Source: Epiperipatus broadwayi
Lineage: Eukaryota > Onychophora > Udeonychophora > Euonychophora > Peripatidae
Assembly: GCA_028023455.1 (NCBI GenBank)
Contig: JAQFVV010000013.1
Coordinates: 12,312,579-12,376,578 of the forward strand
Reading direction: 5' to 3'
Length of the DNA: 64,000 nt
The notes beneath the pieces are model-generated. The model made no database searches, had not been told where the DNA came from, and saw only the letters and a program-made list of their open reading frames with translations. Shown piece after piece: positions 1 to 11,799 of this stretch. Positions within the stretch are counted from its first letter, which is position 1; every line of letters begins with the position of its first letter. A program made the position numbers and the translations under genes.

Positions 1-1545
1 GGATATAGAATTAGTTAAAGTTAAAAATGGGGTGGGACTAAGGCTAGGATGCCCTATATCACCTATTTTGTTTTTGCTATATTTGAGTGAAAGGGAGAGA
101 GCAATAGAAAGACTAGGAAGAGGGATAGAGATACTGTTAATGGGTGGCAAGGGAGTATATATTTTGTCGGGTCTTTTTTTGCAGATGATATTTTTTTGTG
201 TGCAGAAAGAAAATAGGATATGGAAGTTATGCTGAGGACATGTGCAAGGGTAGGTAAAGAGATGGGGATTAAATTTAGTGAAGAAAAATCAAATATAATG
301 GTGATTAATAATGGAGAAAGAGAAGATGTAGAATTTTTATTGGGGGATATAAAGTTAAGTGTGGTAGATAGATATAGTTATTTGGGAATCATCTTAAATA
401 ATCAGGAAAATTGCTTGGTTGAATGGGAGAAAAAATTGGTAAATGAAACAAAGAAAAGAAAGGGTTTAGTAAAGAAATTAAGTGTTTTCATATAATAAAT
501 ATGAGGTAGCTAGAATTGTATGGAAGGGAGTTGTAGTAGCAGGATTAACATATGGTAATGATGTGTTATGTGTTACTAAAAGGGTATTAGATTACTTAGA
601 GAAAGTACAAAGGGAAGTAGGAAGACATGCATTAGTTGCAGAGGTATGGACAGCAAAGGAGGAAATTCAAGAAGAAATGGGATGGTCAAGTTTTTATATG
701 AGAGATGCAAAAAGTAAAATGAAAATGTTTGATAGGTTGCAGTTTATGTGTAATGAAAAAATAGCCAAAATAGTATTTAATTGGATTATGAATAAAGGGC
801 AGGCAACAAGATGGATGATAAAGTTAATGTAGTATGCAAAGGATTTCGATAAAGAATTTATAGCAGTATACTTGTATAAAAGGTGGGATGATTGTGTTAG
901 GAGGATTGTTGAGTGTTATAGTAATAAGGAATGGGATAAAAGAATAGATGCATTAATAAAGACTAGGAAGTTGGAGAGATGGAGAACTAGTATGGAGAGT
1001 AAAAAGAGTTTAAATATATATAGAAGTAAATGGAACATTGGTTGTGATTTAATTTATGATAATATTAAGGAAAGTAGCTTATTGTTTAAGGCTCAAATGG
1101 GATCTTTAGCAACAAGAGAATATATATGTAAATGGAAAAATATGGGTGATTTAGTCTGCAAATTGTGTAAGGAAGATTTAGAAAATATTAGGCATCTGTT
1201 GATTGAATGTAAATTCTTGAAAGCAGAAAGGGTACAAATAATGATGTTATTGGAGAATAAATATGAACAAAGTGATTATACAGAAAGTAGGTCACTGGTT
1301 TTTATGCTGGGTTTGGGAAAAGCTAAGGGAATTTAATTATAAAGACCATAGAGTTGACAAAGATTATGTTGTGAAGATGGGATGGAACAGATTATGGGAA
1401 AGCTTAGGGTGGGGAATGGAAGGGAAGGTAAAGTGGCTAACAGGTTTCTTTGGGCATAGTTGCTTGGAGATTCCTGACTCATTTAATGAGAAGTCATGGT
1501 ACATCACATCACATATTTGTTAAATAAAGTATATGTAAAGTATTT
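1..1545 (+). pseudogene. LINE-A copy 1: 3' half of a non-LTR retrotransposon (reverse transcriptase to tail)
   Basis: The segment enters the window inside the reverse transcriptase domain. Frames at 32-235, 220-495, 482-832, 872-1336 and 1263-1523 are consecutive pieces of one protein interrupted by frameshifts and stops. Visible landmarks are the palm motif around GLRLGCPISPILF, a damaged catalytic box (the ADD of the related copies is lost by a frameshift near 175-190), the thumb segment YSYLGIIL, and a C-terminal zinc knuckle CKLC-x7-H-x4-C near 1155-1210. The same protein is encoded on the - strand at 49690-51327 and 20618-22183. The end near 1500-1515 reads ACATCACATCACAT, a short repeat tail also seen in the 49.5-kb copy. 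The piece lies in the intron just upstream of the exon at 1601 and cannot make a functional protein. Confidence 0.93.
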
Positions 1546-1600
1546 CTAAATTTATATTTAATTAATAAAAAAAATCTACATTTATTTTTTAATTTTTTAG

Positions 1601-1741
1601 ATTGGAAACAGGATGTTTTCACTGAACAAGAAAATCTTCAAAATGCTTTCAACTCTCACAACGCAAAAACCTTGCTTGCTATGTTTACTAAAGACTGTAT
1701 AGTAATGCCTCAAAGTTTTGATGTAGCACATTGTGGTGACA
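1601..1741 (+). CDS. Internal exon of a SnoaL-like/DUF4440 (NTF2-fold) protein gene
   Basis: A 141-nt exon lies between a T-rich acceptor ending TTTTTTAG and a donor GTAAGT. It begins with two bases that finish a codon and ends with one base of the next. The open frame starts WKQDVFTEQENLQNAF and continues AKTLLAMFTKDCIVMP to CGD. The pattern (helix, then N-x-H-N-A-K-x-L-x-x-M-F, T-x-D-C-x-V-M-P, then a G-D turn) is that of the small NTF2-like domains of the DUF4440/SnoaL family, where this part forms the first helices and strand. The exon joins in phase to 1819-1972. The first exon or exons, with the start codon, lie before the window. No catalytic role can be assigned; family members include enzymes and proteins with no known activity. 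Confidence 0.82.
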
Positions 1742-1818
1742 GTAAGTATTCTATACTCTAAGCTTTATAAATATAAATTGATTGCAAGCTACATCTGATA
1801 TTGTTTTTTTTTTTTAAG

Positions 1819-1972
1819 ATTTTGAAAATCAATTGAGCTCCTTTCTAACATTTAATAAACATGCGCAGATGAAATTTTCAGAAAAAAATATCGGTGGTTC
1901 TCAAGTACAGCCATACTCTATGGGAAAATTTGAAATTATGTATCCCAAAAGTAATCTGCGTTATACTGGCAG
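1819..1972 (+). CDS. Second visible exon of the DUF4440-like gene
   Basis: A 154-nt exon has acceptor TTTTTTTAAG and donor AG|GTAAAT. The single base left by the previous exon plus AT makes AAT, and the frame then runs open for 50 codons with two bases left over. It reads FENQLSSFLTFNKHAQMKF, then a segment with QPYSMGKFEIMYPK, and ends in YTG. This fits the middle of the NTF2-like domain: a helix followed by beta strands, with the Y-S-x-G-x-F pattern where relatives have a Y-x-x-G-x-Y strand. The intron before it is only 77 bp. The intron after it is about 13.5 kb. Its leftover AG plus the first A of the exon at 15446 gives Arg, producing GRYWFIWKK across the junction, which is what the family shows there. 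Confidence 0.82.
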
Positions 1973-2261
1973 GTAAATTGAAATTATTGATTACAAAGTT
2001 AGATTGTGCAGTTTACAAACATACTATAATAGATATTTTAATATGTTGATGAGGTTTCAAATAGTTTATTATAGCAGGATTGCTTACAAAAGAAATGTAA
2101 CTAATGTACTGATAAGTTTGAAATATATATATAAGCAAAAAAATTTATGATTAAAAAAATATGAACTTGTATTTTGGATTCATTTGTTAGTACAATGCCA
2201 ATATTATCATTAATCAGTAAATTGTATGACAAATGAATCCAAGATATAACTTCCAATACAA

Positions 2262-2340
2262 GCGTTGATGGCCGAGTGGTTAGCACAGCTCCCTCACAAA
2301 CAGTTGTCCTGGGGTTTGCTTGCTGGCTGACACATTGACA
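2262..2340 (+). mobile_element. SINE-A copy 1: tRNA-derived SINE, decayed
   Basis: GCGTTGATGGCCGAGTGG starts a type II tRNA-like head with an A-box-like GGCCGAGTGGTTAGCAC, an anticodon-arm region and the variable-arm text GTTGTCCTGGG. The T arm is worn. The same head occurs at 60199-60277 and on the - strand at 56981-57066. It is followed by a CACACA-rich tail. It lies in the long intron of the DUF4440-like gene. Confidence 0.75.
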
Positions 2341-2349
2341 CACACAAAA

Positions 2350-3132
2350 AACTTCCAATACACACACATATATATATGCACATTTCTAGCCTAAGAAATG
2401 ATTAGTAATATTTATTAATATATTGAAAATTGAATGGTTTATTGTTTAAAAGTTTATGAGTTTAAATAGCAGAAATAACAGAGATGAACTTTGATACACA
2501 GCATTTAAATTTTAGAATCTGCCTTCTAATACTATATCAAACTACACAAAAGGTAGATGTTGCATCATAAATGTGAGTGGTGATATCTTGATACTTGTAG
2601 CTCAAATTGCAATAATATGTGCATATCATTATTTTTATTGAGGAATTTTGTATCAAGAATCTATTTTTAAATTTGCATCTTGAAATAGTCTTCTATATAG
2701 CTAATTTATTAACTATCTTAAAATATAATCAATGTTTGCTTAAATAAAAAACAAGAAAAAGTTTTTAGTGCTTGAAATAATATGTAACTAAAGATACCTT
2801 TCTCCAGAATAATATGAATACACAAATATAGGTTTCTTTAAAAAAATAAAACGTTCTCCAAATAGTCCCTCCAACAGCTTCTCATAATGGAGCAGTAAAG
2901 GAAATCTCATCACTAATTTTTAAGTGAGGAAGATCTGAGTAGTTTTTATCTTTGTTTTACTTCTACTCATTGACTAACTAATATAGAATAGTTAACTGGG
3001 ATTAATGTGGACTAAGTACATGAAAATAAATTACCAAATCTGATTTTCAAGTTTACTTTACCCTGAATTTAAAGTTATGTTATAAGCATGGCAGATTAAT
3101 TTACTGCTACTAACTATAAGATTCATCAATCA

Positions 3133-3163
<31 letters not shown>

Positions 3164-4467
3164 CGTGTGTGTAATATATATAATGATATGTCATTAAACA
3201 TATAATAGAACATTAGTCCTACTTGGTGTCAATAAACACTTCTTAAATGTTGGTCAGATTGAAAAATAACTTGAACAGATTCATCAACTATGAATCAGGC
3301 CCTTCAATAGCAACAATCAAACATTTTATAATGATTAGATTTGATGTTGTTTTTTTATATTTCTTAAGTATTTGAGTTGCAAGATATAGTTTGTTTTCTT
3401 TATCTTAAATAAGATTGAAAACATAGGCATTTTTTTCATTCATCTCCAAGTTTAATAAAATGTTTTTTTTTTTTTAATATAATTTAAGAGAATTCATAAA
3501 GTATAGAGGTGTGCAGCGGAAAAAATCATATCTCAGAAGGGTTTGTATGTTCAAAAAGAATGAATTGTCTATTTAAAAAAAGAAAGAGAGAGAAAAGCAT
3601 ACTTCAGGTTAAAAAATAATTTTTTGATAAGACAATGAATTTATGAATTGAAGATAAGAACTTTTAAACACTTTTAGAGAAATTATTGTATTGTGATTGA
3701 AAGCTTATAGTGAATACAGGAATTTGATGCATTGTTGCCTGTTTAATTTTCAAAAAAATAACAGTACAGCTTAATAACTTTATTATTTTCATTATTAATC
3801 TGCATGAATTAATGGAAATTGTAGAGTGTCATACATACTTTGGAGTGCAAGGCCTCCAAATCGATTCCAATTCTGGTTCTTCCAGCATTTGAATTTCTAA
3901 AGCCATTTGATTATTATAATTGAGGGAATTTGAATTAGTGATCTTAAACATTAAATATATATGTAAATATGTTCTTTCATTATATTATAAAAACTGCATT
4001 ACTTTTTTAATATTGTTTTCACTACAATCTTAATTTGTATCTACATATAAATGATGCTTGTGTTATATATCATATACATTATATGGGTGTGTGTTAAAAT
4101 GTATTATATATCTCTGAAGAGCACTGTAAATAATATATATTGAATTATAAATGAAGTTTATAAATAAATTACGAACTCTTACTTACAATATATGATATAT
4201 ACTAAGGAACTTGGAATAAACTAGGGTAGATATTACAGCTCCACTATACTTTAAACTTTTTTACAATCTCCTTTAAATTTTAAATATTGTTGATTTATAT
4301 GTGAATAATTATTGAATTGTATGATAGAGGCTAATGTGTAACTAATGAGACTGTTCCGATAGAAATTCTAAGTAAAAGCTTTCTATTATTTTGTTAATGC
4401 TATTGACTCCAGAAAAATATTTTTTGACAGCATTTGCTGTATGTCTAAACTATTTTGCTCAATAATG
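2350..4467. other. Intron sequence without recognisable genes
   Basis: AT-rich DNA with no supported exon. The only local structure is a (TA)n(TG)n microsatellite at about 3133-3185 and a few homopolymer runs. A phrase near 3840-3890 (GGCCTCCAAATCGATTCC) may be a worn tRNA-like remnant but is too short to call. Confidence 0.6.
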
Positions 4468-4723
<256 letters not shown>

Positions 4724-5432
4724 TTTCAAAGCAAACCTTTATTGAGTCTAAAAAGTTACAGAGTCACATCTAGTAATATATTGATTTGTTACAAATGCAA
4801 AACAAATTACAACTATGCACGGAGACCAATTAAGACATCTTTTCAGTATATAAGTCTTTATCATTCTTGCATACTTTTTTGCTTGTTTTTAAATTTGGTT
4901 CAGTTTATACTTGCATCTCTTTAAAGTTGAAAAATGCTGATGTTGAAAATGTCATCATCTATCATATTGGACTTATATTTCATAGACTGGATCTTGGTTT
5001 CAAGTGTGACCATGTGGCTACAAACACATCTGATTGAGCTAGGATGCTGTCTCTTTTTCTGAACAGTTCTAGTTTTATTGAATATGTTGCTGGGTGGCAT
5101 TGAGAGTTATTAGCAAGAGCAAAGGTGCATCCGGTACACCAGTAGGCATAAAGGCTGTATGTTGCTGCACAAATAGCAGGGATGTTGCCTTTTTTAAATG
5201 TATTTATTATTTCATCAATTGAAATGTTAGCCTTTCTGTATGTGGTAAACATTGTGCAACATATTGTTTCTAGTGCAGTGCAGGAATAAAGGAAATGATC
5301 TTGTGTCTCTTCTTTTCTATGACATAGCCCACACATGGGGTCTATATTTGTATAAAATCTATGAAATCTAAAAACCACAAAACCAAAAAAGCAAAAAAAA
5401 AAAACAGACCAAAAGCACAAATCATCAGACAT
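4724..5432 (-). pseudogene. LINE-B copy 1, 3' part: C-terminal domain and 3' UTR
   Basis: The - strand frame at 4980-5432 contains RFYTNIDPMCGLCHRKEET, then HFLYSC. This is the C-x2-C-x-x-K/A-E-E-T-x-x-H-x4-C zinc-binding motif found at the end of LINE ORF2 proteins. The same family occurs on the - strand at about 63330-64000 (LYKNINPFCILC..EET) and 7480-7880. After the stop at 4980 comes a 3' UTR to 4724, ending at the trinucleotide tail. It faces the + strand endonuclease piece at 5640-6330, an arrangement expected from 5' inversion during insertion. Confidence 0.8.
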
Positions 5433-5639
5433 TTACAACCTAGAAAATGATGAAATAGAAATAGATTTAAGCCAACAACAAATGGGCAACTGTTCAGTTT
5501 CTACACAAATCGCCTATATAGAGTCTGAACCAATATTAAATGAAAGGAAAACTGATAAAAAACCATACAAGTCTTAAATATGCATCAACATTCATCTAAT
5601 GCAATTTAAACAAAAATTTAGAATTCAAAAATAAATAAA

Positions 5640-6330
5640 AATCACACCCTGTTATAAAATTATCCAAAAAACGTGAAGATAAAAATTGGATCTCTCAACA
5701 TTAGAGAATGCCACCAAAAAACTTATTCAACTCAAAAAATGGTTATATACAACACAACCACACATACTGGAGCTATTGGAAACAAAAATATACAGCAACT
5801 CTCAAATTGATCCATCAAAATATTTAGTCAGCCAATGTTTTTGTGCCTGCTCAAGACAATCATCATCACCATCAGGTGGCACAGGTATAATTGTATCCCA
5901 CAACTTCCCTTTCAATTATTTTAAAATTATATATATTGACTCTAATCTTATCATAATAACACTCCATCATAAAAATATCACACTTAACCTAGTATTTGTC
6001 TATATACCACCAGGCCCTGTCATCATCTCCAGAATAATAACAACAATAAATTTGATGCTTACAGCAACACCAAATTCCATAATACTCCTGGGAGATTTCA
6101 ACATGACCTATCAAACTTTTGTCACTAAATGGATCCATCAAACAACAATCCCACTTATGAGTGCTGAAGGTTTTCTCCCTCAAACTCAATATCTTTTAAT
6201 AACAATAGATATAAGTCACTTATAGATTTGTGTTTCTACTCACCAGTGTTTCATCATTATTTTAATCTTGAACTCTGTCCATCTACAATCTCAGATCATG
6301 CTGCCCAGTTCATTACCCTCAGCCTAACAA
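5640..6330 (+). pseudogene. LINE-B copy 1, inverted 5' part: AP-like endonuclease domain
   Basis: The sequence starts with KIGSLNIRE (about 5675-5710), the usual N-terminus of LINE endonucleases. After a frameshift it continues as HILELLETKI, GGTGIIVSHNF, LVFVYIPPGP and SIILLGDFNM, and ends near 6290-6310 with SDHAAQF. ET, GDFN and SDH are catalytic landmarks of the APE-type nuclease. Frame changes around 5700 and 6200 break the ORF. It has opposite polarity to the C-terminal piece at 4724-5432 and probably belongs to the same element. Confidence 0.82.
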
Positions 6331-6449
6331 AAATACAGAATACAACAATAGACCTTCAAAAGACTATGTGAATACTTCTTCCAGCACAAACAACTGAATT
6401 CCTATATTCATTAAAATATTCAAAAATTGGTATAATCATATTATGTCCT

Positions 6450-6790
6450 GCTTATGTTTCATTATTTGTATATAGTGCCATTGCCACTTTTGCATCTGGT
6501 TGGTTCCCTAGTGCCCATCTTATATAATCTCTTGTCCAAGGTTAGGCATATCTTGCTTTTCTTTATCTCCCAGATAGCTTTTGAGTTCATTGCATGCTTT
6601 ATTGTATGCATGTGTAAGCTTGAATATATACTGCTGGGTGCAGGATGATGGATTAATCATGATTATTCTCTGGTGCAACTGAGCTGCCAGAGACAAAAGT
6701 CTTGATGGTGGGGGTTGTTTTCTTGTTATATGGTTGATGTTAAATGTGATATAAAAGAGAAAAAAAGAAGAAAGCAATAATTTATAACTA
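6450..6790 (-). pseudogene. Probable LINE remnant, less AT-rich, - strand
   Basis: The - strand frame reads through LAAQLHQRIIMINPSSCTQQ, then AYNKACNELKSYLGDKEKQD, and stays open over about 270 bp in DNA richer in G and C than its surroundings. The composition and the position between two LINE-B pieces suggest retrotransposon coding debris. I do not recognise a diagnostic motif, so the assignment is by context. Confidence 0.35.
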
Positions 6791-7479
6791 AACATTTTAT
6801 AATTGATATAGGTAATTAGTTTTAAAGCTTTATAATAAGTAAAGGTTAATACTTAATGCAGGAAAACTAAGTTTAATTATAATGAATTTGTTAACTTCTA
6901 AAGCATATGAATTATATATTAAAATTTTTTGCAATAGGCAGAAAAAATTGTAGAATTAACTTGAAATTAAATTATTACTTATACATTTTAATAGTAACAA
7001 AGTATTAAATAATTAAGAATTATGCTTATGAGTACTAATTTTCATTAAAATTTTCCTTTTGATTTTTTTTAACGTTCACAGTTTCCAGAGCATTTAGAAA
7101 GTTTTAATTAATCATTTATAGGTTTTAAAAGCTTGACATAACATGTAATTTTCTTTATCACATAATGGTGATGATATTGTAGTGATCCGGTTAGATATAA
7201 TATAATTGAAAAAGATATTTTGCTATATTTATAATTATGATAAGATCATGTGACCTAGTAAATAAAGAGAAATTGTGAAAAGGAAAAAAAGGAAAAAAAA
7301 TTAATTCAGCGTTTCTAGTAGTCATTTATAACTAAATTTTATAGAAACGAAAATAAATAGCTAGATAAAATGAACAAATGTAATTTTAAAAAATTAACAA
7401 TCATTTTATTTTTCTCAGTTTTGTTTTTTAAATTTATTTATTACCTTAATTAAAATTGCATGAGTGGTATTGTCTTGTA

Positions 7480-7880
7480 CTTGAAGCTTGACTAGGTTTG
7501 CACCATGTAGGCTAGAATAATCAGTTGAGGAAGTAAGACACTATTTGTTTGGAAAACTGATCTTGCACCAGGTCTCTTTGTGTAGCCAGTCTGGTGCTAG
7601 AATTTGGTCTCTGGCACGAATGGTTTTAAGTATTTGTATCAAGGTTTCTCTGACTGAAGAGAGTCTGTTATCAAAAATAAATTTGCATCTTGTCAGCCAG
7701 ACTGCAAAGGTGAGGAAAATAGAAAACCTGATAGTTGAAAAAATACCTGTGGTAATGGTATTATGAATATTTAATACTTCTCTTGTGTCCAATGTCACTT
7801 TTTCTGCAATAAAGTCTCTGATCTGACTGAGGAATGAACAACTATAGAGTATGTTCATTTCTGTTGCAAAGTTGACACTG
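7480..7880 (-). pseudogene. LINE-B-like 3' coding remnant (second piece)
   Basis: The - strand frame 7541-7858 (105 codons) contains FLSQIRDFIAEKVTLDTRE, then IFSTIRFSIFLTFAVWLTRC and DNRLSSVRETLIQILKTIRA. The spacing of the hydrophobic and Trp-Leu-Thr-Arg segment resembles the region after the zinc motif of LINE ORF2 proteins, as in the related pieces at 4980 and 63500. No tail repeat is present. It ends at a stop near 7541. Confidence 0.5.
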
Positions 7881-8122
7881 TGGACTGATTTTTCTCAGTT
7901 TTCTATCTTAAAATGTGAAGTTTGAAAAAAAAAATAATACTCAAAGTTTCCTTTTTACCGCAATACTAGATCAAAGCTGCATGTTTTGTTTTAGTTTTAA
8001 TTCTTTATTGACTTAAATCATTGACAGAAATGTGAAAAATATATTTAAACTTATAGTTTACATTTTCTTATTTTTCTCGTTCACTTTCTTTGCATATCTT
8101 CAGATATTCATATATATGTTAG

Positions 8123-8335
8123 TTATAACACTTCTTTCATATACACTTCAATGCAAACAAATTTTCTTAAAAACTTTATTTTCCTTACAGTTTTGACTGT
8201 ACAGAAGTCTTTATCAGAGAAGAAGCATAGAGGTACTCTGATGAAGACTGCTGGACAGCCAAAATTGTAAGGAAAATATAAAAGTTTTTAAGAAAATTTA
8301 TTTGCATTGAAGTGTATATGAAAGAAGTGTTATAA
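8123..8335. mobile_element. Foldback (MITE-like) element, near-perfect inverted repeat
   Basis: The left arm beginning TTATAACACTTCTTTCATAT at 8123 is matched by its reverse complement ending at 8335. The arms run about 75 bp with few mismatches, and the centre (CTGATAAAGACTT against CTGATGAAGACTG) continues the symmetry, so the whole 213 bp can fold on itself. No coding capacity. It lies in the 13.5-kb intron. Confidence 0.75.
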
Positions 8336-8339
8336 GCAA

Positions 8340-9960
8340 TATATATATAGTTTACATTTTATGATGAAGTATCCAACTTCCCTCCTTTTTTTAGAATACT
8401 GGTTTCTCTATCCTCACAATAAAAATTTAGTTCAAGAACATAAATAAATTATTTATATTGGATAATTGAAATATAATAAGTTTTAAAAAGTAGACATCCA
8501 AGGACAAAACTATGGGATTACTATAATAACAATAAAAATAAAAGGTTTTTTTTTTTATGTTAAGTAAAAAATATCAAAAAGAATAACTAAAAATTTGATA
8601 GAAAAAAGAAAAAAAGTTTAATAATAGATATAAAATATACTCTAAAAAAAGAAGTCATACCACATTTGTACTTTCATAACTATTCCAAAATATAATACAA
8701 AGAGCAAACCTCAGAGAAAAAAAAAAAATTATAAAACATTGATTAGAACATTTTTATAATGATGTAAAATTTGTGAAATTTATCCATGAGATTTTTTAAA
8801 TCTAGATACTAACAAATATTTATATGATTTACCTGGACATTTAAAATTTTACATTTTTCGTATTGGTTATGTGTGTGAAAATGAAATCCAAGTTTTATAG
8901 GTTTTATTTCTGATAGTTTTAATTTTGCACCATATTCTATTGATTAATTTTTTATTATTTTTGCTTTTGTACAATTAAACATTTCTTCATGAGCTCATAC
9001 AATCAATAGGGAATATTAAAAATTACTCAAATTTACATAATTAAATCTAATATAGAATATTTACAATAATGATGTATAACATATATAATTAAACAAAAAT
9101 TAGTAATAATAGAAATTTATTAAATGAGCTGCAGCATATTCCAATGTATTTTACAATTCTGGATAAATAAATTCTATATTGCAAAGCCCACTTAAAATTT
9201 TTGACATATCACAAAATAAACCCAGAAATTTTAATATCCTCACACATTTAATGTCATATAACTTTATTGATTTAAAGCTGATATTAATAATACTATTCTA
9301 ATAATAGACTACATAGAAAAATCCAAATCAAGTAACAGTAATATTATTAATAGTTTATCATTTGGATAAATATTTATTTCTTACCTTTTTTATTATAATA
9401 AGACATTTTTTATTATTCATTTTTAATACATTAGAATTGTTTATCACCAAGTACAATGAATTTTTATTGTTAATTAACTATAATACAATAATTGATATTA
9501 TATATATATATATATATTACATTGATTTATATGAAACTAATAATAATATTGTATTATTGTTTTATTTGGATTGCACTTAGCTTAATCTGGGAAAGGAACT
9601 TATTTTTAAAATGGCACTCTTTACCAAAAAGTTTGCAATTATTATCCAACCAAAATGTCTTTAAAATATTATTGTTAATTACACATGAATAAATCCAGAA
9701 AATGTGTCTTTTATATTTTTTATATGTAATATTCAAATAACTAAATAAGTAATAATTACAGTGAGACAAAATACATATAGAATAAATTTATTAATTTGCT
9801 GAACCAGGCCTTCAACATGGAGTATCTTTGTCAAAGCATGACTGAGGGGAAGTTTGAAAAATATATTGACATTTCCACCTGCAAATGGAGGTAATTAAAT
9901 TGTTTTATATCTGATTTTAACACTTTATGGAGGGATGAAATAATAAACATATAACCAAAG
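8340..9960. other. Intron sequence, nothing recognisable
   Basis: Very AT-rich; small (TA)n run near 9499-9516. The open frames at 9362-9769 are short, overlapping on both strands and low in complexity, so I do not call them genes. Confidence 0.6.
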
Positions 9961-9961
9961 A

Positions 9962-10056
9962 TATGTAAAAAATATCCATGATCCCCAAGATGCACATTTC
10001 ATGCTGAACCAGCACTCATCAGTTGGCTCAGATCACAATCTCTTGCACATATCTTT
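9962..10056 (-). mobile_element. Hammerhead SINE copy a (best-preserved ribozyme)
   Basis: Dispersed repeat whose - strand contains a complete hammerhead core (see 9980-10034), followed by a T-rich stretch matching the copies at 47409-47570 and 20500-20616 (GATCAT..AT..TTTTTTACAT). The match to those copies ends about 25 bases after the ribozyme, so the tRNA-like half is missing or replaced here. A (TA)n run at about 10066-10089 borders the 5' side. Confidence 0.65.
9980..10034 (-). ncRNA. Type I hammerhead ribozyme motif in a SINE-like repeat
   Basis: Read on the - strand in order: stem I 5' strand GATC, bulge TGAG, CCAA; core CTGATGA; stem II TGCTG/CAGCA with loop GTT and a G-T closing pair; core GAAA; stem III ATG/CAT with a two-base loop TG; cleavage base C17 at 9989; stem I 3' strand TTGG, bulge G, GATC. 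All conserved core nucleotides are present (C3 to A9, G12 A13 A14, A15.1-U16.1, H17 = C). Predicted cleavage is between 9989 and 9988 on the - strand. The internal loop of stem I is where natural hammerheads make tertiary contact with loop II. The very short stem III resembles animal type I hammerheads. Folding is by eye only. Confidence 0.8.
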
Positions 10057-10676
10057 ATCATTGTTATATATATATATATATATATATATTGTACCACTAG
10101 TGAATATATATGTTAAAAAAACACACATATTCTGTGATACATATGTTATCATTTAAAAATAAATAATCAAAATTTATTTAAGAAAAAAATGTGAATAGTA
10201 AAATAGTAAGAAAATATGTAAGAATTAGATGTTAAAATGCAAATTTGCAAAACTAAAAATATTGCATCATTTCTTTTAAAATAAAAGAAACTATTTGTTA
10301 AAAAAGCAGATGGGAGAGAAATCTAAAATAGAATTAGAAGATTTAAACTTTTTTCTCTCTTGTTTTAAAAAAACTCCTTTTATAAAGTAAAAATAAACAA
10401 ATATGTAAAGTTAGAATAAAATTAGTCTATAAAAATAAATGTTTGTAAAACTTTCAAACTATAATAAGTTGATAAGATTTCTGACTGATAGGAATTGAAA
10501 TTGTATGAATTAAAAATGTAAACTATTTTATCAGCAAGATAGATTAATCTAAGCAAAGGATTAAGATAACAAGAAGTGTAAAAATAATTAAAGTCAGGTT
10601 TCAAGTTATGATCAAAATTAAAAACTATGATAAAGAATTAAAAACAATGAGAGGAAAAGTATATAGTCGCTTTTTC

Positions 10677-11060
10677 TATTGTTATTAGTTGGATTTGTGA
10701 TATACAGTCAGACCTGCAATCTGTAAATTAATCCAGTATTATTCCTTTAATCAGAGTCTAGCTATGCAGTATGCAGAAGAATACAGACTTGGAGTTTGGA
10801 GAACTTTAAATGCTGTAACAAACCAATCATTATTGCTACAGTCTACATAATGCATAAGCTGCATAAGCCATAGAAATGTTTGATAGCTTCATGCCCCAAG
10901 CTCTCAGCCATATCCTGCCTGAATCAATACTTGAAACAAATGCTGAGATTGTGAAGTAGAAGCTTCTGCAAACTCTCCCTCTCTCTCATTGTTTGACAGA
11001 AACCTGGAAGGAAAGCCATAAAGCCATCAATGAAGAAACAAAAGGCCAACCAGTTGGAAA
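10677..11060. other. Less AT-rich intronic segment of unknown origin
   Basis: This segment has visibly more G and C than its surroundings, with the doublet TGCATAAGCTGCATAAGCC near 10850. Short open stretches exist but none is bounded by convincing splice sites in a frame that fits the flanking exons. It may be an old transposon or a decayed gene piece. Confidence 0.3.
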
Positions 11061-11329
11061 ATAAAACAAATTTGGTAAAGATACTTTTAAATATATTCTG
11101 ATCACAGTCTAACTCTTTTATTTTAACTGAAATGAACTTTAATTAACAGACTATTATAACTATAGTCTAAAGTAATCATTTAAAATTTTCTTATTATATT
11201 AAGTATATGTGTGACTAAATAAATATTAAAGCTTGCTTAATTGTTATTTTGTCTATTTTCTCTTTATCGCTTATCACTGCATCACCAGTAAATTAATGTA
11301 GACTTATTTTATGTGTTAAGTAAATATGC

Positions 11330-11640
11330 TGAACCCTGAGACAGAGTGTGATCTAGTCGTGGGATATGTCAAGTGCTGTATTGTGTGCTTCTTGTCCGAA
11401 GCATGCTGACTATAACCTATGGTTGTCTGGCACCTGAGGTTGATCGTCAAAACAAATAAAATGCTTTAGATGGCAGGGATTTGAATCTAGCAGTTGAAAT
11501 GGGCAAGGGTCTAGAAAGGTGATCATGTTATGCTTTGCGTAGCTCGATCTGACAGTAGATATCACTGATTGGCTTTTCCATCAATGGTATTCCCCTCTCT
11601 GCTTGAAGGGCTGGTCCGTTCACATAATATTAAAAATTAT
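11330..11640. other. Less AT-rich segment with a possible tRNA-like remnant (- strand)
   Basis: GCAGGGATTTGAATCTAGC at about 11492-11510 reads on the - strand as a T-arm/B-box-like GATTCAAATCCCTGCC. The rest (11330-11640) is rich in G and C for this window. No second copy was found here, so a SINE assignment is tentative. Confidence 0.3.
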
Positions 11641-11799
11641 GTTAAACCCAGTTAAACCTAGCAAGAATAAACTTCTTCTATTCAGACCCGGTTCAATATA
11701 TATATATATAAATTACTAGTGAACTTGATAAATGTCAAATGTGCTGCCATCATAACTTTGACCCAAACCACTTATTAGAAGTATATTACTAGTTTTGAT

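Noticed and set aside
5989-6189. - strand ORF of 66 codons
   Set aside because: Shadow of the + strand LINE-B endonuclease frame.
8219-8270. Hammerhead ribozyme in the foldback element
   Set aside because: CTGATGA is present on one strand, but the required GAAA reads CAAAA, and no stem I or stem III pairs correctly. Kept only as a curiosity.
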